13,915 nt of DNA from assembly GCA_002384855.1 (NCBI GenBank), contig DGBP01000059.1:1-13915 (forward strand). The letters run 5' to 3'. The stretch comes from Nocardioidaceae bacterium UBA4001. GTDB taxonomy: Bacteria > Actinomycetota > Actinomycetes > Propionibacteriales > Nocardioidaceae. The notes beneath the pieces were generated by a model, which worked only from the letters and a program-made list of their open reading frames with translations, was not told the DNA's origin and ran no database searches. A program made the translations under genes and the position numbers. Position 1 is the stretch's first letter. Every line of letters starts with the position of its first letter. Shown in pieces: positions 1-7,983 of the stretch.

Positions 1-205
1 TCCACCGTCCGGGGTCAGGGCCAGGGCCATCTTCGACCGCTCGCTCGCAACCGGCGGCGTCCGGAGAAGGACAGGCCAGAGCGGTTCACGCCCGTTCCCG
101 TTCCTCCGGACTACGGACTGCCACAGGAGTAGGCGGAACCATCCGGTCATGCCGCATTCCGCGCGCTTATCGAGGTGAGTCTTTCCGGCCGCGTATGTCC
201 AACGA
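1..205. other. Left-edge stretch without a confident gene
   Basis: Several frames are open on both strands, as is common in GC-rich DNA. One minus-strand frame with an ATG at 148-150 runs off the left edge; it reads MTGWFRLLLW at its start and SKMALALTPDGG near base 1. It could be the start of a partial gene or chance. A plus-strand frame enters at base 1 and stops at 130-132. I recognise neither. I see no tRNA, no repeat of the integrase-proximal 9-mer, and no clear terminator for the helicase gene that ends at 206. Confidence 0.3.
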
Positions 206-1966
206 TTAGTCGGTTCCAAGGAAGCGCGGTGTGTCCGCCCCAGGCGCCGCTGCCGTGAAGAACGGGCGGAGGCGCTCTCGAAGGGCGCTGTCGCAGACGT
301 ACACGTAGGTGCCGAGCATGCCGCGAGTGAGCAGAACCGCGTAGATGTTCTGAACGAGTCTGAGGATCTCGTCGTCAGCGAAGGTGATGCCGCGGCGTGG
401 CATGTTGTTCGCCGCTGTCGGGTCGAAGTAGTTGGTGCGGTCGAAGGCGAGACGGCCGGTGCGCTCGTCGTACCAGAGATCAGGACCGATGATTACGGCG
501 GCATAGTTCAGGTCGTAGCCCTGGATCGTGTGGATCACGCCGACCTCGTCGAGCGATGTCGATGAGTTGACCCAATCGACATCGGTGCGGTTCCAGCGCA
601 TCCGAACGCCACCTACCTGTATGTCGTAGGCGTCCTTGTCGCGTCGGCTGACCCACGGCCAGGCGAAGCCGGCGACGAGCCGCGCGAGGCCGACTTCGCG
701 GTCGCGAGCTCGAATGGCATCGCGCATCTGGGAAATGTCGTCGAAGAATCGCAGGTCATATCCGGTGAACGGTCGCGGCGTCGGAGGCTGGTCGCTCAGG
801 ACCGCGCGAACGTATCCGACGTAGTCCTCTCCGGCCTGAACCCGCATCTGGGACGTCAGGCGATAGCGGCGACGATGATCGTCGCTGCTTGTCATCAGCC
901 CCGTCAGCAGGTGACTCGGGACGTCGCCGGTGTGGATGCTCTGTGCTGAGTCCATGAGGTAGATCTGGTGCGTGCTCTTGGCCTTCACCCAGTCGAGTTG
1001 GGTGAGGTTGGCGTCGTCCGCGCCGAAGAGACGCCGGTTGATGTCCGAGAACATCTTGTAGAGCGGGCCGGCCGGCTGGTTTCCGGATTGCCGCAAGCGA
1101 TGCGTCTCATCGACGATGAGCACGTCGAAGTGCTCAGGTGCGTTGCTCATCTCGAAGGGCGACATCACCATGTTCGGGGCGAGGCCGGGAGTCCGTTTGA
1201 ATACCCGTTGGATCGTCTTCCGCAAGGACATCTGCGGGACGATGAATCCGAGTCGGAGGTCGCGAAGCAGCTCGGGATATCCCTCGACGAAGAACTCGGC
1301 CAGCGGCGACTCCGACTCGACCTGCTGGGACGGATCCCACGCCTTAACGTCGCTGAGGAGCTTCATCAGGTAGACGGCGACGACCGTCTTTCCGGTCCCA
1401 GGGTCGCCCTGGACGACCACCTGGCTTGGCACGCCGGTCTCGATGTCCGCGAAGAGTCCTTCGAGGATGTCTAGGACCACGATCTCCTGGTCCTCGGTTA
1501 GCGCCTTGAATGGAGAGAGCTTGAAGAGGTCGGAGTTCTCGATCTCGGGGAGGGAATGGCTGAACAGGCCGTCACGGCGCAGCTCCTCGAAGATGTCCGC
1601 GAAGATCTTCTGGTAGTCCGCGCGACCGTAGTAGTCGCGATCGGAGATGCCGACGTTGCGATTCATCACCTGGTAGGTGCCGTCACCCGAGAGTCGCTGA
1701 ATCAGGAATGCTTCAAGGTCGAGACAGACGGACTTGTTGAACGTCGGGTCCAAGACAACGCGAGCGCCCTTGAGGAGCCGCTTCTCCGCTGATGCGAGGT
1801 GCTGGCGGAAGCGAGTGGCGACGTTGAGCGATTCCCCAACATAGATCCGGTCGTCGCCGTCGAGTGCATAGACGACGGGCCAGTTGCGGAAGCGGGAGTC
1901 GAGCTCCAGCCACGCCTCGATCTGCGTGGATAGGAAAGGGCCACGCTCAATCCGGAAGCTGGTCAT
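206..1966 (-). CDS. GIY-YIG nuclease fused to Schlafen-group DNA/RNA helicase domain (DUF2075)
   Basis: This 586-residue protein has two recognisable parts. Residues about 28-92 form a GIY-YIG nuclease domain: VVYA (31-34) and IYVG (41-44) are the two signature strands, with R52 and E85 in the positions of the catalytic Arg and Glu. Residues about 155-570 are a P-loop helicase of the DUF2075/SLFN-g3 family: Walker A GDPGTGKT (187-194), Walker B DVLIVDETH (281-289), LMDSAQSI (337-344), LTSQMR (370-375), HTIQGYDLNYAAVIIG (479-494) and NIYAVLLTRGMLGTYVYV (540-557). ATP-driven nucleic-acid remodelling plus nicking is therefore likely; the substrate is unknown. I chose ATG 1966 because a longer open frame upstream adds 56 Ser/Arg-rich residues that only shadow mazG. 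The start overlaps the end of mazG by 20 bases, which suggests translational coupling; its own ribosome site is weak. A defence role is inferred from domains and location. Confidence 0.88.
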   Translation of the reverse strand: MTSFRIERGPFLSTQIEAWLELDSRFRNWPVVYALDGDDRIYVGESLNVATRFRQHLASAEKRLLKGARVVLDPTFNKSVCLDLEAFLIQRLSGDGTYQVMNRNVGISDRDYYGRADYQKIFADIFEELRRDGLFSHSLPEIENSDLFKLSPFKALTEDQEIVVLDILEGLFADIETGVPSQVVVQGDPGTGKTVVAVYLMKLLSDVKAWDPSQQVESESPLAEFFVEGYPELLRDLRLGFIVPQMSLRKTIQRVFKRTPGLAPNMVMSPFEMSNAPEHFDVLIVDETHRLRQSGNQPAGPLYKMFSDINRRLFGADDANLTQLDWVKAKSTHQIYLMDSAQSIHTGDVPSHLLTGLMTSSDDHRRRYRLTSQMRVQAGEDYVGYVRAVLSDQPPTPRPFTGYDLRFFDDISQMRDAIRARDREVGLARLVAGFAWPWVSRRDKDAYDIQVGGVRMRWNRTDVDWVNSSTSLDEVGVIHTIQGYDLNYAAVIIGPDLWYDERTGRLAFDRTNYFDPTAANNMPRRGITFADDEILRLVQNIYAVLLTRGMLGTYVYVCDSALRERLRPFFTAAAPGADTPRFLGTD

Positions 1967-2273
1967 ACTTCGTGCTCTTGCCGCGCGCCGACGTGACCGG
2001 GTATTTCCTCTTCGTCTGCTCGAGCTTCGCGAGCACGATGGCATCGGGATCGACGTGCAATCGGTCGGCCAGAAGCAGGCAGTAGGTGAGCACGTCAGCG
2101 AGCTCAGCCTCAACGCGATGCTGCGTCGCGTCATCCGACCACTGGAAGCACTCGAGCAGTTCCGCAGCCTCGATCGAGATTGACTTGGCCAGGTTGCTCG
2201 GCGAGTGGAACTGGGCCCAATCGCGATCCTCCACGAAGGCGCGCAGTGCGGCCATCACGGGTTCAGAGGACAT
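1947..2273 (-). CDS. MazG-like nucleotide pyrophosphohydrolase
   Basis: A 108-residue all-alpha MazG-like protein of the small single-domain type, expected to hydrolyse a (d)NTP to the monophosphate and pyrophosphate. The metal-binding pattern is complete: NLAKSISIEAAELLE (27-41) carries E35 and E38, with E41 close by, and ELAD (57-60) supplies the second acidic pair; KRKYP (88-92) is the usual C-terminal motif. The length suits the family, which works as a dimer or tetramer. ATG 2273 is preceded by AAGGTG seven bases upstream. The integrase ends 73 bases upstream, and the helicase gene starts inside its last codons, so mazG and the helicase are probably co-translated. Whether it cleans the nucleotide pool, removes modified nucleotides, or starves phage replication cannot be told from the sequence. 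Confidence 0.87.
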   Translation of the reverse strand: MSSEPVMAALRAFVEDRDWAQFHSPSNLAKSISIEAAELLECFQWSDDATQHRVEAELADVLTYCLLLADRLHVDPDAIVLAKLEQTKRKYPVTSARGKSTKYDQLPD

Positions 2274-2346
2274 GGACGCACCTTAGTGGAGGGCGCCGTA
2301 ACGATTCGGACCCGTTTGCGGGTGTCCGCAGGAGACATGTCCGGGC

Positions 2347-3753
2347 TCAACGCTGAGCGAGCTTGCTGACCGAGTCGCGGAGGGCGTCTTCGCCGGCGCG
2401 GACGTAGTGGTTGAGGACCGTGGTGAGCTTGTCGCCGAGGTATTGGGCGACGACCTCCCAGGGCTCGCCGAGCTCCTCGTGGAACCACTTCGTCGCGGCG
2501 TGGTGGCGCAGGTTGCGGTAGACGATCGTGCGCGGCCAGGCGTTGTCGGGGTCGTTCTCGTCGACCCAGCGGCGAACGCGGTGCCAGCGTTCGTTGTGCA
2601 TCTCGGGCTTCACGGGCAGGCCGGTCACGGTGTCGACGAAGAGCCAGAGCTCGTCCTCGGGCTCGATCGGGTAGTTCCACCACGCGAGGTTGTGGTCCTT
2701 CTCCCGGTTGGCCAAGGCTGCCCGGCGCTGGCGCTCCGCCTCCTGGGCATTCACCACTTGCTGGAGTGAAGCGCCCGCCGGCAAATCGAACAACTCTTTG
2801 ACGCGGGGGAGGAGTTCGTCGTGCATCAGTGACCTCGGCAGCGGCACTTCGTGGAGGGTGTGGTTCTTCACCGGCCCGCGGAAGCCGGCTGCGCCGCGGG
2901 GCGTGATCCACGAGCCGTTGACGTGGACATAGCCGCGGTCGAAGAAGACGTCGATCGCGCGGAGCGCGTTCTGCTCGCCGAGCCTCAGCCCACCGAAGCC
3001 GGCGACGCGGATCTTCGTCCCGAACAGCGGGAGCCGAGTCATCAGCGGGACGGTTCCCTCGCGGCCACAGAGCTTGTCGGCGGCAGCGGCCATCGCCTTC
3101 ACCTGGCGGGTCTCCGGACGCAGGCGCGGATCGACGTACTGCGCCGTCGCTCCGTGCAACACGTTGGCCCGGCCGATCTCCAGTCCGTCCAGCGGATCGA
3201 TGCTGCGGTCGAGCCAGCCCAGCCGCCAGGCGAGCTTCCGCATCGCGGACAGCTGGCCGCGCAGATCCTCGCGGCCGCGTTGGGAGAAGAGAGTCTTGCT
3301 GCCCTTCTCCATCACCTTGCGGCTGTGCTCGACCCGCCACTTCGTCACGGGCACGTCGCCGATGGTGGGGAGGATGTGGGCGTTGAGGCGAGACTCGCGT
3401 CCTTCCATCGTGCGGGGTTGCTTGCCTCGCTGAAGGGAGTCACGGAGGTACTCCTCGCCGAGCATCCGGATCGTCCGCGACGCGCGGACATCAGCACCGA
3501 CGGGCATCGTTTGCTCGGAGTCGAGCGCGGCCTCGGCCTGAGCGAAGATCTTGCGGGCCTCCTCCTCGGAGGCCGCCCTGCGCAGCACCCGCTTCCACGG
3601 CTCGCCCTCGCCGGCCGGCGCCTTGAAGTACACCTGGTACTTGTTGCTGCCCGGTGCGGGGGCGTAGAGACGCACCCTCCACGGCCGCGAGCTACCGCCG
3701 AGAGTGCGCGGCTTGCCCTGGGCGAGCAGCTTCGGCTGGGAACGCGTCGCCAC
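2347..3753 (-). CDS. Tyrosine recombinase/phage-type integrase with substituted active-site positions
   Basis: A 468-residue site-specific recombinase. Residues about 20-75 resemble an arm-binding N-terminal region, about 93-185 the SAM-like core-binding domain, and about 215-460 the catalytic domain. Active-site candidates are R257 (GLRLGE), K296 (PVKNHT), R416 in YRNLRHHAAT, and nucleophile Y450 (LNHYV). Two usual positions differ: the H of HxxR is R413, and the H of LGH is D441 (YLGDKLTT). The C-terminal order is otherwise canonical and intact, so I take it as active but divergent. GTG 3753 is chosen because AGGAGG (3758-3763) lies four bases upstream. It is transcribed away from the DUF255 gene, and its start faces a repeat cluster and a probable attachment junction, which is the usual int-att arrangement. 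No excisionase is visible. Confidence 0.9.
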   Translation of the reverse strand: MATRSQPKLLAQGKPRTLGGSSRPWRVRLYAPAPGSNKYQVYFKAPAGEGEPWKRVLRRAASEEEARKIFAQAEAALDSEQTMPVGADVRASRTIRMLGEEYLRDSLQRGKQPRTMEGRESRLNAHILPTIGDVPVTKWRVEHSRKVMEKGSKTLFSQRGREDLRGQLSAMRKLAWRLGWLDRSIDPLDGLEIGRANVLHGATAQYVDPRLRPETRQVKAMAAAADKLCGREGTVPLMTRLPLFGTKIRVAGFGGLRLGEQNALRAIDVFFDRGYVHVNGSWITPRGAAGFRGPVKNHTLHEVPLPRSLMHDELLPRVKELFDLPAGASLQQVVNAQEAERQRRAALANREKDHNLAWWNYPIEPEDELWLFVDTVTGLPVKPEMHNERWHRVRRWVDENDPDNAWPRTIVYRNLRHHAATKWFHEELGEPWEVVAQYLGDKLTTVLNHYVRAGEDALRDSVSKLAQR

Positions 3754-3762
3754 GAGACCTCC

Positions 3763-3789
3763 TACGCTGGAGGAACCATCGTACGCTGG
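3763..3789. repeat. Short direct repeat TACGCTGG
   Basis: TACGCTGG occurs at 3763-3770 and again at 3782-3789, 19 bases apart. It spans the integrase ribosome site and -10 element. It could be a protein-binding site or chance; it is short. Confidence 0.35.
3778..3783 (-). promoter_or_regulatory. Probable -10 element of the integrase promoter
   Basis: On the minus strand this reads TACGAT, matching TANNNT. It would start transcription near 3771, giving a leader of about 18 bases that contains the AGGAGG at 3758-3763. No good -35 is seen; the repeat cluster at 3794-3834 covers that position, so binding there could control the gene. Inference from sequence only. Confidence 0.4.
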
Positions 3790-3793
3790 TTTC

Positions 3794-3834
3794 GTGCATC
3801 ACTCTCGTGCATCACTTAGAGAAAAGTGATGCAC
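3794..3834. repeat. Clustered GTGCATCACT repeats between integrase and DUF255 gene
   Basis: GTGCATCACT occurs at 3794-3803 and 3807-3816 (direct, 13-base period) and inverted at 3825-3834. The second and third copies form a 12-bp perfect inverted repeat (CGTGCATCACTT at 3806-3817, AAGTGATGCACG at 3824-3835) around a 6-base loop. A fourth copy of the 9-base core (inverted, GTGATGCAC) lies at 3969-3977 inside the DUF255 reading frame. The position between int and the inferred junction suits arm-type integrase or excisionase sites; an operator or hairpin are alternatives. Confidence 0.75.
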
Positions 3835-3846
3835 GTGCCACTCGTC

Positions 3847-3851
3847 AGGAG
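3847..3851 (+). promoter_or_regulatory. Ribosome binding site of the DUF255 gene
   Basis: AGGAG lies 8 bases before ATG 3860 and fixes that start. It is part of the DNA that appears to belong to the element, so the element seems to provide translation signals for the host gene. Confidence 0.65.
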
Positions 3852-3859
3852 TTACAGGA

Positions 3860-5878
<2,019 letters not shown>

Positions 5879-5894
5879 CCGCGTCGGCCACCTG

Positions 5895-5912
5895 GCCGGT
5901 CGCTCGACCGGC
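5895..5912. repeat. Near-perfect palindrome downstream of the DUF255 gene
   Basis: GCCGGTCG (5895-5902) and CGACCGGC (5905-5912) are separated by two bases. It sits between the stop codon and the larger terminator hairpin, and may assist termination or bind a protein. Confidence 0.4.
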
Positions 5913-5934
5913 AGCCCGAGGCGTCCGGACAGGG

Positions 5935-5965
5935 AGAAGGGGAAGGCGCTCGGCCTTCCCCTTCT
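5935..5965 (+). terminator. Rho-independent terminator of the DUF255 gene
   Basis: A perfect 13-bp stem, AGAAGGGGAAGGC (5935-5947) with GCCTTCCCCTTCT (5953-5965), closes a 5-base loop and is followed by T-containing sequence (GCCTTTCAGCTTTCTG). It starts 56 bases after the stop. The minus-strand side lacks a T tract, so it acts mainly on the plus strand. Confidence 0.85.
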
Positions 5966-5983
5966 GCCTTTCAGCTTTCTGCG

Positions 5984-6028
5984 TCACGGCCCTTCGGGCT
6001 CGCGATGCGATCGTGAGGGGGTCGTCAT
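5984..6028 (-). CDS. Possible 14-residue leader-type ORF with a strong ribosome site
   Basis: The frame reads MTTPSRSHREPEGP and then TGA. It is preceded by GGAGGTG (6035-6041 on the minus strand); the GGAGG core ends 8 bases before the ATG, which is better than the sites of most genes nearby. An ATCAAG/CTTGAT inverted repeat lies just upstream of that site. It stands alone after the hemolysin III gene, with nothing on the same strand downstream until the integrase, past the antisense DUF255 gene. It may be a tiny peptide gene, a leader, or a chance frame; I recognise no family. Confidence 0.25.
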   Translation of the reverse strand: MTTPSRSHREPEGP

Positions 6029-6141
6029 AGGCAACACCTCCAACTCGATCAAGCTGGAACTTGATGTCTTCGACCGTAACCCCGCAGGCGCCAGGAGTGA
6101 AGCCCCCGACACGCCTTTTGTCCCCTGCGGCGTGGACCGGT

Positions 6142-6885
6142 CTAGCGATGGGTGTAGGTCGCGATGGAGATCCCCACGTAGTGCGTGACGAAGGCCAGGA
6201 TCGTCAGGGTGTGGAACACCTCGTGGAAGCCGAACCAGGTCGGCGAGGGGTTGGGTCGCTTCAGGCCGTAGACCACACCGCCGAGCGTGTAGAGCAGCCC
6301 CCCGACGACCATCAGCGTGAGCACCGCGGTGCCGGCGTTGGCCACGAAGTCGCCGAAGTAGAAGATCGCCGCCCAGCCGAGCCCGATGTAGATCGGGGTG
6401 TACAGCCAGCGGGGTGCGTGGGACCAGAAGATCCGGAACAGGATGCCGAGCCCGGCGCCGACCCAGACGACGGTGAGCAGGACCGTGCGGTCGTCGCCCT
6501 CGAGCAGGAGCAGCGTGAACGGCGTGTAGCTGCCGGCGATGAGCAGGAAGATGTTGGCGTGGTCGAAGCGTCGCAGGAAGCCCCACGTGCGCGGCGACCA
6601 GTGGCCGCGGTGGTAGACCGCCGACACCGTGAACAGCACCAGCGCGGAGGCGGCGAAGATGGCCGAGCCCACCCGGGTGGCGGCGTTCGGGGAGAGCGCG
6701 ATCAGGACGATCCCGGCGGCGAGGGTCAGGGGCGCACTCGCGGCGTGCAGCCAGCCGCGAAGTCGCGGCTTCACCTCGTCCATGACCTCACGCACGTGGT
6801 CGCGCAGGTGCTCGCCGGCCTCCTCGACGCGGTGGCCGGTGTCGCGCGCGGAGTCCGGGACGGAGAGGTGCTCGCGAGATGCCAT
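6142..6885 (-). CDS. Hemolysin III family / PAQR membrane protein (TrhA-like)
   Basis: A 247-residue integral membrane protein with about seven hydrophobic segments after a charged cytoplasmic N-terminus of roughly 45 residues. The conserved metal-site residues of the PAQR/hemolysin III fold are present: S88-x3-H92 (SAVYH), D108-H109 (RFDHANIF), and H221-x3-H225 (HEVFH). Family members have been linked to membrane energetics and lipid homeostasis; true haemolysis is not established for most. I chose ATG 6885 over a GTG nine codons earlier (6912), because TAACGT (6893-6898 on the minus strand) lies seven bases before it, as in leaderless actinobacterial promoters. It is divergent from the prenyl synthase across 75 bases, an arrangement I recall from Rv1085c/Rv1086. 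It probably has nothing to do with virulence here. Confidence 0.9.
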   Translation of the reverse strand: MASREHLSVPDSARDTGHRVEEAGEHLRDHVREVMDEVKPRLRGWLHAASAPLTLAAGIVLIALSPNAATRVGSAIFAASALVLFTVSAVYHRGHWSPRTWGFLRRFDHANIFLLIAGSYTPFTLLLLEGDDRTVLLTVVWVGAGLGILFRIFWSHAPRWLYTPIYIGLGWAAIFYFGDFVANAGTAVLTLMVVGGLLYTLGGVVYGLKRPNPSPTWFGFHEVFHTLTILAFVTHYVGISIATYTHR

Positions 6886-6892
6886 GACGCCT

Positions 6893-6898
6893 ACGTTA
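6893..6898 (-). promoter_or_regulatory. -10 element for a leaderless hemolysin III transcript
   Basis: The minus strand reads TAACGT, fitting TANNNT, seven bases before ATG 6885. No Shine-Dalgarno sequence is present, which agrees with transcription beginning at the start codon. Inference. Confidence 0.45.
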
Positions 6899-6946
6899 CC
6901 GGCGGGTATCACCGTGGGCGCAAGCCGTTGCGACCGCGGTCACAGG

Positions 6947-6952
6947 TAGGCT
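6947..6952 (+). promoter_or_regulatory. -10 element for a leaderless or near-leaderless prenyl synthase transcript
   Basis: TAGGCT fits TANNNT and lies eight bases before GTG 6961. No ribosome binding site is visible upstream of that GTG, which supports a leaderless or very short-leader transcript. No clear -35 is seen. Confidence 0.4.
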
Positions 6953-6960
6953 GGTAGATC

Positions 6961-7737
6961 GTGGCAGACTGGAAGTCCGGAATCCGGCGGGTGCTCTACC
7001 CCGCGTACGAGGCTCGTCTTGCCCGACGGCTGCCCACCGACCGGCTGCCCAAGCACGTCGGGGTGATGCTCGACGGTAACCGCCGCTGGGCCCGAGCGGT
7101 CGGCGCCGACGCCGCCCACGGCCACCGCGCCGGCGCGGCCAACATCTCCCCGCTGCTCGAGTGGTGCGAGGAGGTCGGGGTCGAGGTGGTCACCCTCTGG
7201 CTGCTGTCGACCGACAACCTCAACCGGCCCACCGGGGAGCTCGCCGCCCTGCTCGAGATCATCGAGGAGGTCGTCGCCGACCTCGCCGCCCAGAAGCGCT
7301 GGCGGCTCAACCCTGTCGGCGCCCTCGACCTCCTCCCGGCCGCGACCGCGCACCGCCTCAAGGAGGCCGCGGACGAGACCCGCGACGTCGACGGGCTGAT
7401 CGTCAACGTGGCAGTGGGGTACGGCGGCCGCCGCGAGATCGCCGACGCCGTCCGCTCGCTGCTGCAGGAGCACGCCTCGCAGGGCACCTCCATCGAGGAG
7501 CTCGCCGAGATCATCGACGTCGAGCACATCGCCGAGCACCTCTACACGAAGGGCCAGCCCGACCCGGACCTCGTGATCCGCACGTCGGGGGAGCAGCGCC
7601 TCGGCGGCTTCCTGCTGTGGCAGAGCGCGCACAGCGAGTTCTACTTCTGCGAGGCCTACTGGCCCGACTTCCGTCGCGTGGACTTCCTCCGTGCCCTGCG
7701 AGCCTACGCCGAACGGGAGCGCCGCTACGGCGCCTGA
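6961..7737 (+). CDS. uppS: Isoprenyl transferase (cis-prenyl diphosphate synthase, Rv1086-like short-chain type)
   Basis: A 258-residue soluble enzyme of the UPP synthase family, which condenses isopentenyl diphosphate with an allylic diphosphate in the cis configuration. Motifs in order: HVGVMLDGNRRWAR (32-45) with catalytic D38, GHRAG (54-58), LWLLSTDNLNRP (79-90), and IRTSGEQR (206-213) followed by FLLWQSAHSEFYF (217-229). The residues before FLLWQ are G215-G216, where the family often has Ser-Asn. The divergent hemolysin III neighbour matches the M. tuberculosis Rv1085c/Rv1086 pair, and Rv1086 makes (2Z,6E)-farnesyl diphosphate. That suggests a short-chain product feeding decaprenyl phosphate synthesis, but chain length cannot be read from the sequence alone. 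The start is GTG 6961; MADWKSGIRR fits the family N-terminus. Confidence 0.93.
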   Translation: MADWKSGIRRVLYPAYEARLARRLPTDRLPKHVGVMLDGNRRWARAVGADAAHGHRAGAANISPLLEWCEEVGVEVVTLWLLSTDNLNRPTGELAALLEIIEEVVADLAAQKRWRLNPVGALDLLPAATAHRLKEAADETRDVDGLIVNVAVGYGGRREIADAVRSLLQEHASQGTSIEELAEIIDVEHIAEHLYTKGQPDPDLVIRTSGEQRLGGFLLWQSAHSEFYFCEAYWPDFRRVDFLRALRAYAERERRYGA

Positions 7738-7814
7738 GCCGCGTCACGCGGTGTTCACCTCGCGGTCGGGCGTGTCGCATGGGGCGCAGTCGCGCGGCGT
7801 CGTACCGTCGTCGC

Positions 7815-7840
7815 AACGGCGGGTGGGGAAGCCCGCCGTT
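7815..7840 (+). terminator. Stem-loop downstream of the prenyl synthase gene
   Basis: AACGGCGGG (7815-7823) pairs perfectly with CCCGCCGTT (7832-7840) around an 8-base loop. Only three T follow the stem core, so it is a weak intrinsic terminator by the classical rule; actinobacterial terminators often lack a long T tract. It lies 77 bases after the stop and 15 bases before the possible small ORF at 7856. Confidence 0.5.
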
Positions 7841-7855
7841 TCGGGAGGCCCGTTC

Positions 7856-7936
7856 GTGAACACTCACGACCAGTTGAATGCCGGAGGTCCGCACTCGGAC
7901 CTTCGGGCCCGGTCCCGGTCCGAAGCACGAGACTAG
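7856..7936 (+). CDS. Possible 26-residue ORF upstream of phoH2 (PhoAT-like position)
   Basis: GTG 7856 is preceded by GGGAGG with a 7-base gap, a good ribosome site. The peptide begins VNTHDQLNAGGPH, is hydrophilic, ends in an Arg-rich tail and stops at 7934-7936, 47 bases before phoH2. In mycobacteria phoH2 is preceded by a small antitoxin gene, phoAT, in an operon; this frame holds the same position but does not overlap phoH2, and I cannot claim sequence similarity. TCGTGA/TCACGA (7854-7869) forms a small hairpin over its start codon. It could instead be untranslated leader. The rest of 7738-7983 shows only hairpins. Confidence 0.35.
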   Translation: MNTHDQLNAGGPHSDLRARSRSEARD

Positions 7937-7983
7937 GACCGGGGCGCCGAGTGCGCGCGTCGGTCCGCTGAGGGGACGTAGCC

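Noticed and set aside
1..205. Search for the other attachment end (displaced DUF255 5' fragment, or a copy of the GTGCATCAC repeat)
   Set aside because: None of the frames reads like SPYL..HA.NPVDW and the repeat is absent, so the left end must lie outside the window.
1967..2134. N-terminal extension of the GIY-YIG/helicase protein by 56 residues
   Set aside because: The extra residues are Ser/Arg-rich, overlap the mazG coding sequence in another frame, and do not belong to the GIY-YIG domain, which begins shortly after ATG 1966.
2820..2830. Near copy of the repeat (CGTGCATCAGT) inside the integrase gene
   Set aside because: It has one mismatch, is isolated, and lies within coding sequence; a single near match is expected by chance.
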